Source: an uncultured Clostridia bacterium (GTDB taxonomy: Bacteria > Bacillota > Clostridia > Monoglobales > Monoglobaceae). Taken from it: a stretch of 64,000 nt of DNA. Shown here in pieces: positions 7,426 to 16,277 of the stretch. The position numbers and the translations under genes were made by a program. Each line of letters starts with the position of its first letter. Within the stretch, counting starts at the first letter, position 1. The notes under the pieces are model-generated. The model was not told where the DNA came from, made no database searches, and saw only the letters and a list, made by a program, of their open reading frames with translations. The stretch is from NCBI GenBank assembly GCA_934454115.1, contig CAKSFQ010000001.1, forward strand, positions 248,001-312,000, read 5' to 3'.

Positions 7426-8799
7426 AACAAGCGGTGTTTTGTCCACGCAGACGTCATAGCCGCCGTCCGTCTCACAAATCTTGATATCGTACACCGCGCC
7501 GCCGTACACAATGCCGCTAAGTTCCAGGCGGTGAATATCGCACATCAGCTGCGGCTCGACGGTCAGCGTTCCGTTTTCAATCTTGATTCCCGCCACGTGG
7601 AAGAGAATCATTCTGAGATACCCGGTTGCGCTCCAGGTCTGTTTCAGTTCCGACTTCCAGCTAAAGTCCATGCCCTTTTGGTCTCTCTCCTGCACGCCGC
7701 CGTACATCTCGCCGGTGATCGGGTGATAAATCTCGGCAAACTGTCCGTCTCTGACTGCGCGGTCAGTCATCAGTTTCAGCTCGTTTTCAAAAACCTCCCG
7801 ATTGCCGCACTTTAGCGCGCTGATTGCCATATACGCCTCGATCGGCGGCCAAATCGTGCCGCTGTGCCGGCCGTAGATGCCCTCGCCAAGGTCGGTATAA
7901 CGCCGGAACGGCGGCCACACGCAGGCAATGCCGTTTGGCGTAAGAGGAAGATTTTTGACAACGCTCTTCTTCCGCTTCTCGTCCGCAATGTCAAACAAAA
8001 TCACAAAACTCTCGCCCAAACCCTCATAGCAGTCACTGTTTCCAAAATCATCAACCAGGTAGTTGTAGTAGCCTTTCTCCTCATTCCAAAAATGTCGGTT
8101 GATGCTCTCCTTCATGGCCGCCGCCTTTTTGCCGTACGCCGCCGCGCCGTCCTTTTGCAAAAGCTTAGACAGCTCTTCCATAATCACATAGGCGCGGTAA
8201 TACAGGCAGTTGGTGGACAGGGCATGCAGTGGCAGGCCGACGCCCTTTTTCGCCTTATATTCCGGAAACTTATCGGTAAAATGAATGATGCCCGACTCGC
8301 CGCATTTTGCGTAAATATCCGGATAGGCGGCGATGCCGTCTCCGTAGCACGCCGCGCCGCGGAAGAGGTTTAAGGTCTCGTCAAACTCGGTATCCTCAAA
8401 ATAGCGGAGCGAATTTTTCCCGACTTCGTAGATGGTGTCCAAAAAGGCGTCATCGCCCGAAAAACGGTAATAGTTCCACGCGCCGGGAACCCAGATGATG
8501 GCGTCCCAGTATTCGCCGCCGGCGCGGACGCCGTAGGTTTCGTCCTCGGTCAGCACCGAAAGCAGGGTATTTTTTGCCACGTCCGGGAAAAGCAGACCGC
8601 AGCAGTTGGAGACGTTGATGGCGCAGTCGCGCGTCCAGGGCGTCTCATAGCCCATTCCGGCAAGGATGACGTTTGCCGGCTCCTTTAACTGTCCTGACTG
8701 AAACGGAATAATGTTGGAAACCACATCCGAATACGCCGTCCGAAACGCCTTGTTGACTGCCTCGTTATCCGTGGTAAGTGTTGGTATCTGATAAAACAT
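7423..8799 (-). CDS. Six-hairpin (alpha/alpha)6 glycoside hydrolase
   Basis: A 458 aa cytoplasmic protein (no signal peptide) with the fold signatures of six-hairpin glycosidases: YETPWTRDCAI near residues 51-61, GGEYWDAIIWVPGAW, and GTIWPPIEAYMA in the C-terminal half. These resemble MGH1/GH63/GH37-type enzymes, so it probably cleaves an alpha-linked oligosaccharide; the substrate cannot be told. ATG at 8799 is preferred, with GGAGGAG upstream; TTG at 8802 is an alternative. The stop codon is the TAG of an inserted element, so the original C-terminus may have been slightly different. It has its own promoter and an operator-like region upstream. Confidence 0.75.
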   Translation of the reverse strand: MFYQIPTLTTDNEAVNKAFRTAYSDVVSNIIPFQSGQLKEPANVILAGMGYETPWTRDCAINVSNCCGLLFPDVAKNTLLSVLTEDETYGVRAGGEYWDAIIWVPGAWNYYRFSGDDAFLDTIYEVGKNSLRYFEDTEFDETLNLFRGAACYGDGIAAYPDIYAKCGESGIIHFTDKFPEYKAKKGVGLPLHALSTNCLYYRAYVIMEELSKLLQKDGAAAYGKKAAAMKESINRHFWNEEKGYYNYLVDDFGNSDCYEGLGESFVILFDIADEKRKKSVVKNLPLTPNGIACVWPPFRRYTDLGEGIYGRHSGTIWPPIEAYMAISALKCGNREVFENELKLMTDRAVRDGQFAEIYHPITGEMYGGVQERDQKGMDFSWKSELKQTWSATGYLRMILFHVAGIKIENGTLTVEPQLMCDIHRLELSGIVYGGAVYDIKICETDGGYDVCVDKTPLV

Positions 8800-8869
8800 C
8801 AATGATCGCTCCTCCCTTTGGCAGTTTGCCCTATATTTTCAAATTCTCCATAACAAATTCCTCAAAAAA

Positions 8870-8898
8870 AACAGGAACAGAGCTTTTCTGTTCCTGTT
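8870..8898. promoter_or_regulatory. Perfect 11 bp inverted repeat at the predicted transcription start of the glycosidase gene
   Basis: AACAGGAACAG (8870-8880), 7 nt loop, CTGTTCCTGTT (8888-8898), followed on the minus strand by a run of T. It begins right at the predicted +1 of the promoter at 8906-8934. It could be an operator, an early attenuator, a 5' stabilising hairpin, or the terminator of the upstream GGGtGRT transcript. Confidence 0.7.
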
Positions 8899-8905
8899 CG
8901 CATGC

Positions 8906-8934
8906 ATGATATCATATTTTTAAAGTTTTGTCAA
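8906..8934 (-). promoter_or_regulatory. Strong predicted promoter of the glycosidase gene
   Basis: Minus strand TTGACA (8934-8929), 17 bp, TATCAT (8911-8906). The expected start point is near 8899, leaving a leader of about 100 nt. Confidence 0.8.
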
Positions 8935-8951
8935 CTTTTTGATATTTTGGG

Positions 8952-8979
8952 TGTAGGAGTAGTGTAGGAATTACCTACA
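8952..8979. promoter_or_regulatory. Operator-like TGTAGG repeats upstream of the glycosidase promoter
   Basis: TGTAGG at 8952-8957 and 8963-8968 (11 bp period) and the inverted CCTACA at 8974-8979, which makes a palindrome with the second copy. The cluster lies 18-45 bp upstream of the -35, where activators bind. Confidence 0.5.
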
Positions 8980-9047
8980 TTTATCCCCATTTTACCACTT
9001 CAACACACTTTCAAAAAATCACGTTTTTACGCGGTTTCCACCGCTCC

Positions 9048-10049
9048 TTATTTATTCATAGCTTCCTCTACCGCAACGGCAACGGCAACGGTCATACCAA
9101 CCATCGGATTGTTACCTGCGCCGATTAAGCCCATCATCTCCACGTGCGCCGGCACAGAGGACGAACCTGCAAACTGCGCGTCAGAGTGCATACGACCCAT
9201 GGTATCGGTCATACCGTAGGAGGCAGGACCTGCGGCCATGTTATCCGGGTGCAGCGTTCTGCCCGTGCCGCCGCCGGAGGCAACGGAGAAGTACTTCTTG
9301 CCCTGCTCAATGCATTCCTTCTTATACGTACCTGCAACCGGGTGCTGGAAACGGGTCGGGTTGGTGGAGTTACCGGTAATCGAAACGTCCACGCCCTCTA
9401 GGTGCATGATTGCAACACCCTCACGCACGTCGTCGGCGCCGTAGCAGCGAACCTTTGCGCGCTCTCCGTTGGAATATGCCGTCTCTTTCACAACGGCAAC
9501 CTTACCGGTGTAATAGTCAAACTGGGTCTGCACATAGGTAAAACCGTTGATTCTGGAGATGATCTGTGCTGCGTCCTTACCAAGGCCGTTTAAGATAACG
9601 CGGAGATCCTCTTTTCTTGCCTTGTTGGCGCTTCTTGCCAGGCCGATTGCGCCCTCTGCGGCCGCAAACGACTCATGACCTGCCAAAAAGGCAAAGCACT
9701 TGGTCTCCTCACGCAGAAGTCTTGCGCCCAGGTTACCGTGGCCGATACCAACCTTACGGTCGTCGGCTACCGAGCCGGGAATACAGAAGGACTGCAGGCC
9801 GAGGCCGATCTTTTCTGCCGCGTCAGCCGCGTTTGTTACGCCGTCCTTGATGGCGATTGCCGCGCCGACAATGTACGCCCAACATGCGTTTTCAAAGCAG
9901 ATCGGCTGAATGCCCTTTACCATATTATATACGTCAATGCCCTTTTCATCGCAAATCTGCTTTGCCTCTTCAATCGAAGCGATGCCGTGCTTTTTCAGCT
10001 CAGCATTGATTTGGTCGATTCTTCTCTCATAACTCTCAAATAAAGCCAT
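9048..10049 (-). CDS. GGGtGRT protein (function unknown)
   Basis: A 333 aa protein of the family named after its motif; here the motif reads FSVASGGGTGRTLHPDN. It is found mostly in anaerobes next to a NifU-like iron-sulfur scaffold, as here, where the scaffold gene lies 17 bp upstream in the same operon. No membrane segment or signal peptide. The C-terminus is very rich in small residues (GAGNNPMVGMTVAVAVAVEEAMNK). The start at 10049 has AGGAGG 8 bp upstream. A role in iron-sulfur metabolism is inferred only from the partnership. Confidence 0.9.
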   Translation of the reverse strand: MALFESYERRIDQINAELKKHGIASIEEAKQICDEKGIDVYNMVKGIQPICFENACWAYIVGAAIAIKDGVTNAADAAEKIGLGLQSFCIPGSVADDRKVGIGHGNLGARLLREETKCFAFLAGHESFAAAEGAIGLARSANKARKEDLRVILNGLGKDAAQIISRINGFTYVQTQFDYYTGKVAVVKETAYSNGERAKVRCYGADDVREGVAIMHLEGVDVSITGNSTNPTRFQHPVAGTYKKECIEQGKKYFSVASGGGTGRTLHPDNMAAGPASYGMTDTMGRMHSDAQFAGSSSVPAHVEMMGLIGAGNNPMVGMTVAVAVAVEEAMNK

Positions 10050-10066
10050 TTTCAATACCTCCTATC

Positions 10067-10759
10067 TTATTCGTGACGCGGATCAATCAGCTTGACCGCA
10101 TCGTCTACTCTGCCGTATTGACCGCTGGCCTTTTCGAGCGCCTCGTTCGCGTCCATGCCCTTGCCGATCATTTCCATCATTTTGCCGAGATGTACAAACT
10201 TGTAACCGATGATCTGGTTTTCTGCGTCAACGGCTACCTTGGTGATATAACCCTCAGCCAGCTCCAGATATCTGGGGCCCTTTGCCAGGGTTGCGTAAGT
10301 GGTGCCGACCTGGCTTCTCAGGCCCTTGCCCAGATCCTCAAGGCCTGCGCCGATGGGGAGACCGTCCTCCGAGAATGCAGTCTGGGTACGGCCGTACACG
10401 ATCTGGAGGAACAGCTCACGCATTGCGGTGTTGATGGCGTCACAGACGAGGTCCGTATTGAGCGCCTCTAAAATCGTCTTACCGATTAAAATTTCGGACG
10501 CCATTGCGGCCGAGTGGGTCATACCGCTGCAACCCACGGTTTCCACCAGAGCCTCCTGGATGATGCCCTCTTTTACATTTAATGTCAGCTTACAGGTACC
10601 CTGCTGCGGTGCACACCAGCCGATACCGTGCGTCAGACCGGAAATGTCCTTAACTTCTTTTGCCTGCGTCCACTTACCCTCCTGCGGGATTGGCGCGGGG
10701 CCGTGATATGCGCCCTTTGCGAGCGGACACATACTTTCTACTTCGCTTGAATATTTCAT
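10067..10759 (-). CDS. NifU/IscU-like iron-sulfur cluster assembly scaffold protein
   Basis: A 230 aa protein with an IscU/NifU-N-like core: WCAPQQGTC, then VETVGCSGMTHSAAMASEILIGKT, which aligns with the second scaffold Cys and the 'MASE' helix of IscU. The usual third Cys position is less clear. A longer C-terminal part has KFVHLGKMMEMIGKGM. It is first in an operon with the GGGtGRT gene. The start at 10759 is chosen for the AAGGAG site upstream; the open frame extends 13 codons more without one. Confidence 0.85.
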   Translation of the reverse strand: MKYSSEVESMCPLAKGAYHGPAPIPQEGKWTQAKEVKDISGLTHGIGWCAPQQGTCKLTLNVKEGIIQEALVETVGCSGMTHSAAMASEILIGKTILEALNTDLVCDAINTAMRELFLQIVYGRTQTAFSEDGLPIGAGLEDLGKGLRSQVGTTYATLAKGPRYLELAEGYITKVAVDAENQIIGYKFVHLGKMMEMIGKGMDANEALEKASGQYGRVDDAVKLIDPRHE

Positions 10760-10806
10760 TTGCTCTGCTCCTTTCATATCAATCGGCAAAAAGCCCAATT
10801 GAATCC

Positions 10807-10834
10807 ATTATATCATACTTTTCAAAATATGCAA
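10807..10834 (-). promoter_or_regulatory. Predicted promoter of the NifU-like/GGGtGRT operon
   Basis: Minus strand TTGCAT (10834-10829), 16 bp, TATAAT (10812-10807). Confidence 0.65.
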
Positions 10835-10913
10835 TAAATTTCTTTGAAAATCTCTGTCCCGACAAAAGCCGCTTTTTTAAGACAGAATTTTTTGTGGATT
10901 TTAACAAAATCCC

Positions 10914-11351
10914 CTACTGCTCCAGATTGTTGATTTTTTCCACCCGGCGGGCGTGGCGGCCGCCCTCATGCTCTGCACCAAGGTATGCGTCCACTATGGC
11001 AACGGCAAGATCCGGCCCGGTCACGCGCTCGCCCAGGCAGATGATCTGCGCGTCGTTATGCTGACGGCATTTTTTTGCGCTGTAACAATCGGTCACGTGC
11101 GCCGCCCGAATCCCATGCATTTTATTTGCAGCGATGCTCATGCCGATACCGGTGCCGCAAATTAAGATGCCGCGGTCAAACGCACCGTCCAGGTAGGCGC
11201 GGCACACCTTCTCTGCGATGTCTGGATAGTCGGCCGGGACCTCCGGCTGCGTCCCGTAGTCGATCACCTCATGACCGAGTGCGGTCAAATGTTCTTTGAT
11301 ATAGGCCTTGTGATTCACGCCGCCGTGATCACTGCCGATTCCAATTTTCAT
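10914..11351 (-). CDS. rpiB: Ribose-5-phosphate isomerase B
   Basis: A 145 aa RpiB/LacAB-family sugar-phosphate isomerase, interconverting ribose-5-P and ribulose-5-P in the pentose phosphate pathway. Motifs are IGSDHGGVNHK at the N-terminus and CGTGIGMSIAANKM with the catalytic Cys, then the HNDAQIICLGERVTG signature. The usual length is 140-150 aa. It is divergent from the phosphoglucomutase gene. AGGAGGTAGC precedes the ATG. Confidence 0.95.
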   Translation of the reverse strand: MKIGIGSDHGGVNHKAYIKEHLTALGHEVIDYGTQPEVPADYPDIAEKVCRAYLDGAFDRGILICGTGIGMSIAANKMHGIRAAHVTDCYSAKKCRQHNDAQIICLGERVTGPDLAVAIVDAYLGAEHEGGRHARRVEKINNLEQ

Positions 11352-11453
11352 ATGCTACCTCCTGTAGTTGATTCTTCCTCTATCATACCAGAGCAAAACC
11401 GAAATTGCAATCCAAAAACAAAAATTTCCGTGAAAAATGGTGATAAAATATGG

Positions 11454-11482
11454 TTGTAATTCGAATTTGTTTATAGTATAAT
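11454..11482 (+). promoter_or_regulatory. Predicted promoter of the phosphoglucomutase gene
   Basis: TTGTAA (11454-11459), 17 bp, TATAAT (11477-11482), 35 bp before the start codon. Confidence 0.75.
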
Positions 11483-11517
11483 AGCTTCATGGAATTTATG
11501 ACAGGAGGAGAGCTAGG

Positions 11518-13236
11518 ATGGATTATCAAAAAGAATACCAAAGATGGCTTCGTATGGCGGACGCCGACACGGTGGCAGAGCTAAACGCCATCGCCGATGA
11601 TGAAACGGAGATTAAGGATCGGTTTTACAGAACTTTGGAATTTGGTACAGCAGGGCTGCGCGGCGTATTGGGCGCCGGGGCGAACCGTATGAATACTTAC
11701 GTGGTGGGACAGGCAACCCAGGGGCTTGCCAATCAGCTGCTATCCACCAATCCGGGCGGCACGCTGCGCGTTGCTATCGCCTATGACAGCCGTCATCAGT
11801 CGGACGTCTTTGCCAAAGAGGCAGCGATCATTCTGGCGGCAAACGGCATCACCGCCTATCTGTTTGACGAGTTAAAGCCGGTGCCGGAGCTTTCCTTTGC
11901 GGTGCGCCACATCGGTGCAACCGCCGGCATCGCCGTAACCGCAAGCCATAACCCGGCCAAGTACAACGGCTATAAGGTGTACGGTGCGGACGGTGCGCAG
12001 TTGAATCCCGCGCTCGCCGCCATCGTTCTTTCGGAGATCGAAAAGACGGACATGTTTACGGACGTCAAAAAGTGCGACTTTGACCAGGCAGTCAGAGATG
12101 GCAAAATCGTGATGATGGGCGACGATGTGGAGGACGCCTATCTTGACGAGGTACAAAAGCAGTGCATCAATCCGGAGCTTGCCAGGGAAAAGGGCAGCCG
12201 GCTGAAGTTTGTCTACACGCCGTTTCACGGGGCAGGCAACAAGCCGGTGCGCAAGATTTTAAAGCGAGTCGGCTTTGACAATGTTGTGGTGGTGAAAGAA
12301 CAGGAACTGCCGGACGGTGATTTTCCGACCGTGGCATCGCCGAACCCGGAGAACAAAGAGGGCTTTGCCTTAGCGATCGGTTATGCCAAGGAATGCGGCG
12401 CGGATCTGATTGTCGGCACCGATCCGGACTCTGACCGCGTAGGCATCTTAGTCAAGGACGAAAACGGCGAATACGTCTCCTTTACCGGAAACCAGGTGGG
12501 CGCACTCCTTACCGAGTATATTTTAAGCAGCTTAAAAGAGCGAGGCCGGCTGCCAAAGGACGGCTATGTGGTAAAGACCATCGTCACCACCAACATCATC
12601 GCGGCAATGTGCCGTGCCTACGGCGTTGAGATGAAAGAGGTTTTGACCGGCTTTAAATTCATCGGCGAAAAGATCAAGGAATCGGAAGAGACCGGCATCG
12701 GCACTTACCTCTTTGGGTTTGAAGAAAGCTACGGCTACTTAAAGGGAACCTACGCAAGGGATAAGGACGCCGTGGTTGCCGTGATGCTGATTGCGGAGAT
12801 GGCGCTTTATTATCAGGAAAAGGGCAGCTCCATCTTTGAACAGATGGATCGGATCTATCAAAAATACGGGTATTATAAAGAACAGGTGGAATCGGTCACC
12901 ATGGAGGGCATGGAGGGCCTTGACCGCATCGCCGGTATTATGGAAGACATCCGCAACAATCCGCCGGCAAGCATTGCCGGAAAGAAGGTCATCGCAGTAC
13001 GGGATTATCAGACCTCGCTGCGCACCGACCTTGCGACCGGCAGGCAGGAGAAGATTCTGCTGCCCACCTCCAACGTCATTTATCTGGAGCTTGAGGACGA
13101 CAACAACTTTATCATCCGTCCCTCCGGCACCGAGCCAAAGATTAAACTGTACTGCCTCTTAAAAGGAAAGACCAGGCAAGAGGCGGAGCAGCTTTGCGAT
13201 CTGGTAAAGACAGACATCGAAGCTTTGGTAAAATAA
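11518..13236 (+). CDS. Phosphoglucomutase/phosphomannomutase (alpha-D-phosphohexomutase)
   Basis: A 572 aa alpha-D-phosphohexomutase interconverting hexose 1- and 6-phosphates for glycolysis and sugar-nucleotide synthesis. All four domain signatures are seen: the phosphoserine loop TASHNPAKYNGYK, the magnesium site GTDPDSDR, the sugar loop GFEESYGYL, and the phosphate-binding PSGTEPKIKLY near the C-terminus. The length fits PgcA-type enzymes rather than the shorter GlmM (about 450 aa). GGAGGAG precedes the ATG. Single-gene transcript ending at a strong terminator. Confidence 0.93.
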   Translation: MDYQKEYQRWLRMADADTVAELNAIADDETEIKDRFYRTLEFGTAGLRGVLGAGANRMNTYVVGQATQGLANQLLSTNPGGTLRVAIAYDSRHQSDVFAKEAAIILAANGITAYLFDELKPVPELSFAVRHIGATAGIAVTASHNPAKYNGYKVYGADGAQLNPALAAIVLSEIEKTDMFTDVKKCDFDQAVRDGKIVMMGDDVEDAYLDEVQKQCINPELAREKGSRLKFVYTPFHGAGNKPVRKILKRVGFDNVVVVKEQELPDGDFPTVASPNPENKEGFALAIGYAKECGADLIVGTDPDSDRVGILVKDENGEYVSFTGNQVGALLTEYILSSLKERGRLPKDGYVVKTIVTTNIIAAMCRAYGVEMKEVLTGFKFIGEKIKESEETGIGTYLFGFEESYGYLKGTYARDKDAVVAVMLIAEMALYYQEKGSSIFEQMDRIYQKYGYYKEQVESVTMEGMEGLDRIAGIMEDIRNNPPASIAGKKVIAVRDYQTSLRTDLATGRQEKILLPTSNVIYLELEDDNNFIIRPSGTEPKIKLYCLLKGKTRQEAEQLCDLVKTDIEALVK

Positions 13237-13245
13237 CATATTCTC

Positions 13246-13272
13246 TCCCCGGCTTTTGCCGGGGATTTTTTT
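13246..13272 (+). terminator. Intrinsic terminator after phosphoglucomutase
   Basis: TCCCCGGC (13246-13253), TTTT loop, GCCGGGGA (13258-13265), then T7. It overlaps the end of the convergent ylbJ gene. Confidence 0.9.
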
Positions 13273-14398
13273 ATGATTTGTATTTTTTCTGTCTCCGATC
13301 AAGCCACCACTGCTGCGCGGCGGCGATCAGAACCAAAATCAAAATCGCGACCAGTGAGAAAAGCACCGCCAAAAATGCCGCGGCAAGCAGCTGCCTTGGG
13401 GTCGCAAGCTGTGCGGCGGCGGCTGCCGGAATCGGCGTCGGGGCAAAGACGGGCGCCGCACCCGGAACGATGCGCACAGCGGCATAGGTCAGTAAAAACG
13501 CAAACGCCGCCTGGGTTACCTTGCCCAAAAGATAGGTGCGCAGCGAAAGCCCTGCCGGCAAGACGATCGCGGCGGTCTGGAGCAGCACCGACACCCCGGA
13601 CAGCGCTAAAAAGAACGAAACCGCCGCAAGCAGCAGCGCGCCCGACATCGCGCCGCTTGCGATGATAGCGCGAATGCCGCCGGTGATCTCCAAAAGACCA
13701 TAGACAAAAGGCGTGATACCGCCGCTGGGCAATGCGGCCGAGACGGTCGCAAACAAAATGACAAAACCGCAGATCTTGGCGATGCTCCGCACCGCGTCCG
13801 TCACCGCCGCGGTGACTTCGCCAAGCGGATCGGCGCCGCGCCGCGCCCCGTTTGGCGGCGGCAGCTGCGGCACTGCTGCCGGGCATTTTCCGCCGCCAAG
13901 GTTACGAAACAAAAGCCCGGTCAAAAGCGCCGCCAGCAAATGCACCATGTAGAGCAGCACGCCCAGCCGCTCGCTTTCCAGCATACCGATGCCGACGGCG
14001 CCCAAAATAAACAGCGGCCCCGAATTGTTGCAAAAGGCGAGCAGCCGCTCCGCCTCGGCCTTGGTGCAGCTGCCGTTTTGGTAAAGCGCCGCGATACAGG
14101 CCGCGCCGACCGGATAACCGCTGACAATGCCGAGCGACACGGCCAGCGCACCGCCGCCCGGCACGCCAAAGAGCGGCCGCATCAGCCCGGACAGCCACCG
14201 TCCGAGCAAGTCCGCCGCGCCGCCGCGAATTAAAATCTGACTGCAAATCAAAAAAGGAAACAGGGACGGCACGACCACATTCAGGCATAAGAGGACAGCG
14301 TCCCTTGCCGCATAGACCGCGGCATGCGGCCGAACCACCATCGCCGCGCAAAGCAGCAGGGCGGCCACTGTCACAAAAGTGCCAAGCATTCGTTTCAT
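13271..14398 (-). CDS. ylbJ: Sporulation integral membrane protein YlbJ
   Basis: A 375 aa polytopic membrane protein of the nucleoside-recognition (Gate) family. YlbJ in Bacillus is expressed in the mother cell and is needed for normal spore cortex. Visible are about eight hydrophobic segments and the conserved stretches NVVVPSLFPFLICSQ, GIVSGYPVGAACIA and FCNNSGPLFILGAVG, typical of YlbJ. It is convergent with the phosphoglucomutase gene and divergent from yqfC, so it sits with other sporulation genes. The coding DNA is unusually rich in GC and Ala codons. Confidence 0.9.
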   Translation of the reverse strand: MKRMLGTFVTVAALLLCAAMVVRPHAAVYAARDAVLLCLNVVVPSLFPFLICSQILIRGGAADLLGRWLSGLMRPLFGVPGGGALAVSLGIVSGYPVGAACIAALYQNGSCTKAEAERLLAFCNNSGPLFILGAVGIGMLESERLGVLLYMVHLLAALLTGLLFRNLGGGKCPAAVPQLPPPNGARRGADPLGEVTAAVTDAVRSIAKICGFVILFATVSAALPSGGITPFVYGLLEITGGIRAIIASGAMSGALLLAAVSFFLALSGVSVLLQTAAIVLPAGLSLRTYLLGKVTQAAFAFLLTYAAVRIVPGAAPVFAPTPIPAAAAAQLATPRQLLAAAFLAVLFSLVAILILVLIAAAQQWWLDRRQKKYKS

Positions 14399-14498
14399 TT
14401 CTTAAACCCCCTCAAAAAACTTCTGTTTTAATCTATTCATGATTTGTCCGCTTTACGCATAAAATAATCACAGAAAACCGAATTAGGGGTGATATGCG

Positions 14499-14819
14499 AT
14501 GCATCATAGGCCGGACAGACGCAGAGCGGAAACGGATAACGTATCCGCGCCGTCTCTGCGCGAAAAAATCGCAGATTCGATTGATATTTCCAAAGAGGTC
14601 ATCTTAGACACCATTCTGCTTACCATGATCGGTGAACGGGAAATGACGGTTGAAAACTATAAAAGCATCATAACCTATACCGACACCAAAATTAAAGTCA
14701 AAGCAAAGCCGTACCCGATTGAGATTATCGGAACGGGGCTGGAAATCCGCAGCATCACGCGTGAGCTTTTGTATATCACCGGCAGAATCCGCAGCTTTGC
14801 CTTTTCGGCGGAGACCTGA
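14499..14819 (+). CDS. yqfC: Sporulation protein YqfC (YabP/YqfC family)
   Basis: A 106 aa protein of the YabP/YqfC family, made in the mother cell under sigma-E in Bacillus and located at the forespore membrane. Family features: ITYTDTKIKVKAKPYPIEIIGTGLEI and the C-terminal GRIRSFAFS. It is followed by yqfD and phoH, the standard Firmicutes order yqfC-yqfD-phoH-ybeY-dgkA-era. AGGGGTGAT lies upstream of the ATG. Confidence 0.88.
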   Translation: MHHRPDRRRAETDNVSAPSLREKIADSIDISKEVILDTILLTMIGEREMTVENYKSIITYTDTKIKVKAKPYPIEIIGTGLEIRSITRELLYITGRIRSFAFSAET

Positions 14820-14867
14820 TTCAAAGGCAGCCGCGGCACATGAAAGCCGGATACCATATGGGTCTGA

Positions 14868-14892
14868 CAGGTAAATTTATGAAAATGCTGCG
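14868..14892 (+). repeat. Short repeat fragment related to the palindromic element at 58912-59017
   Basis: Bases 14868-14892 match 58919-58943 with only three or four differences (CAGGtAAATTTaTGAAAATgCTGCG), and similarity continues less well upstream. It lies in the yqfC-yqfD gap. The second arm of the palindrome is missing here. Confidence 0.45.
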
Positions 14893-14939
14893 CCGACATG
14901 TGCCGTCATAGAAATAGCCGAAAAAAAGGGGGATTTACC

Positions 14940-16184
14940 GTGCAATGGACACATCTGTTTCACTGTCTTGGCGGCTATGTGCATATCCGTGCCGAGGGTA
15001 TTTTTTTGGAACGTTTTTTAAATATCTGTATGCGCCGCGACCTTGATATCCGAAACGTCAGACGCTGCGGTGCGGAGCGGCTGACCGCCGACATGAGCAA
15101 GGATTCCTTTTTAAAAATCCGCCCGGTCTGCCGCCGCACAAAAACCCGAATCACAATACTTGCCAAAAAAGGGCTGCCGTTTTTTATGCACCGCTACCGC
15201 CGCCGCCACGCAGCGTTGATCGGCCTTTTCGCTGCGCTGGCGTTGCTTTGGTATTGCTCCGGTCACATCATGGGGATTAAGGTGTTCGGAAACAGCCGTA
15301 TCCCCACCGAGGAAATTTTAACCCACCTGGCATCGTCGGGCGTATCGCTCGGAAGGTCGGCGCGCCATATTGATTCGTCGCAGATCCGAAACCGCTTAAT
15401 GCGTGACATTGACGATCTGGCGTGGGTTGGCATCAACGTCAGCGGATCACGGATTTATGTCGAAATTGTAGAACGGCTGGAAAAAGAAAAAGGGATTCCG
15501 ATGGATCAGCCCTGTAACCTGACGGCAGCAAAAGACGGCGAAATCGAGCTTGTCACCGCACGAAACGGCCAGACCATGGTAAAGCCCGGCGGCGGCGTCT
15601 GCGCAGGCGACGTGTTAGTCAGCGGCGTTATGGACAACGCCGCGACAGGCATCCGCACGGTGCACGCCTATGGGGAGGTCTTTGCAAAAACGCGCTACAC
15701 TGCGAAAAAAGAATATCCCCTAAAGTATGAAGAAGCGATCGACACCGGCGCAAAAAGGACGCGCTATACCTTAAAAATTTTAAACCGCGTTCTTCCGCTT
15801 TATTTCAAAAACACGCCGCCGTATGAGACCTACCGTCTTGACGAGAGCGAGACGGAATACCGCCTGCCGATCGAATCGTCGCCGTCCTTGTGGATCAAAA
15901 AACAGCGCTATGTCGATCAAAAAATCGTCTCAAAAAGCCGCACCGCGGCCGAGGCGGTCGCCGCTGCCCGTGAAGCGCTTTCCAAAGAGCTGCGCGAGAG
16001 CATCGCGGACAACGCAGAGATTATCGATGAGGAATCGGAATCTTCCCTGACCGAGCGCGGCACCGTCACGGTGACGCTGACTCTTATCTGCCGGGAAAAC
16101 ATCGCCGTCGAGACGCCGATCGATGGGATTGACGGCATGACCGCACCGGATAAGGCGAACGCCGGAACTAACACGGCAGAATAA
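14940..16184 (+). CDS. yqfD: Sporulation protein YqfD
   Basis: A 414 aa sporulation protein of the YqfD family (mother cell, forespore membrane). The N-terminal domain starts GGYVHIRAEGIFLERFLNIC, followed by a conserved RIRP-type stretch (KIRPVCRRTKTR), one transmembrane helix (AALIGLFAALALLWYCSGHI, about residues 92-111) and a large exported domain. GTG at 14940 is chosen because AGGGGG lies 7 bp upstream; the upstream in-frame ATG at 14898 has no ribosome site. It follows yqfC after a 120 bp gap that holds a repeat fragment. Confidence 0.88.
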   Translation: MQWTHLFHCLGGYVHIRAEGIFLERFLNICMRRDLDIRNVRRCGAERLTADMSKDSFLKIRPVCRRTKTRITILAKKGLPFFMHRYRRRHAALIGLFAALALLWYCSGHIMGIKVFGNSRIPTEEILTHLASSGVSLGRSARHIDSSQIRNRLMRDIDDLAWVGINVSGSRIYVEIVERLEKEKGIPMDQPCNLTAAKDGEIELVTARNGQTMVKPGGGVCAGDVLVSGVMDNAATGIRTVHAYGEVFAKTRYTAKKEYPLKYEEAIDTGAKRTRYTLKILNRVLPLYFKNTPPYETYRLDESETEYRLPIESSPSLWIKKQRYVDQKIVSKSRTAAEAVAAAREALSKELRESIADNAEIIDEESESSLTERGTVTVTLTLICRENIAVETPIDGIDGMTAPDKANAGTNTAE

Positions 16185-16277
16185 ATTTTTTCGCTGTGCG
16201 CCATCGGTTTTGCGCCCGGGGCTTAATAATGCCGCAATATCCTGCCGATTTTAACCCAAAAACTGTCGCATTTGGCA

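Noticed and set aside
13299..13886. Long antisense frames over ylbJ, and similar long antisense frames over the glycosidase, lacZ and addA genes
   Set aside because: GC-rich coding DNA gives long shadow frames; they have no ribosome sites and low-complexity Arg/Ala/Pro translations.
16195..16260. Eighth copy of the modular repeat
   Set aside because: CCGCAATATCCTGCCGA near 16232 resembles one module A arm, but nothing else of the repeat is visible; at most a decayed fragment.
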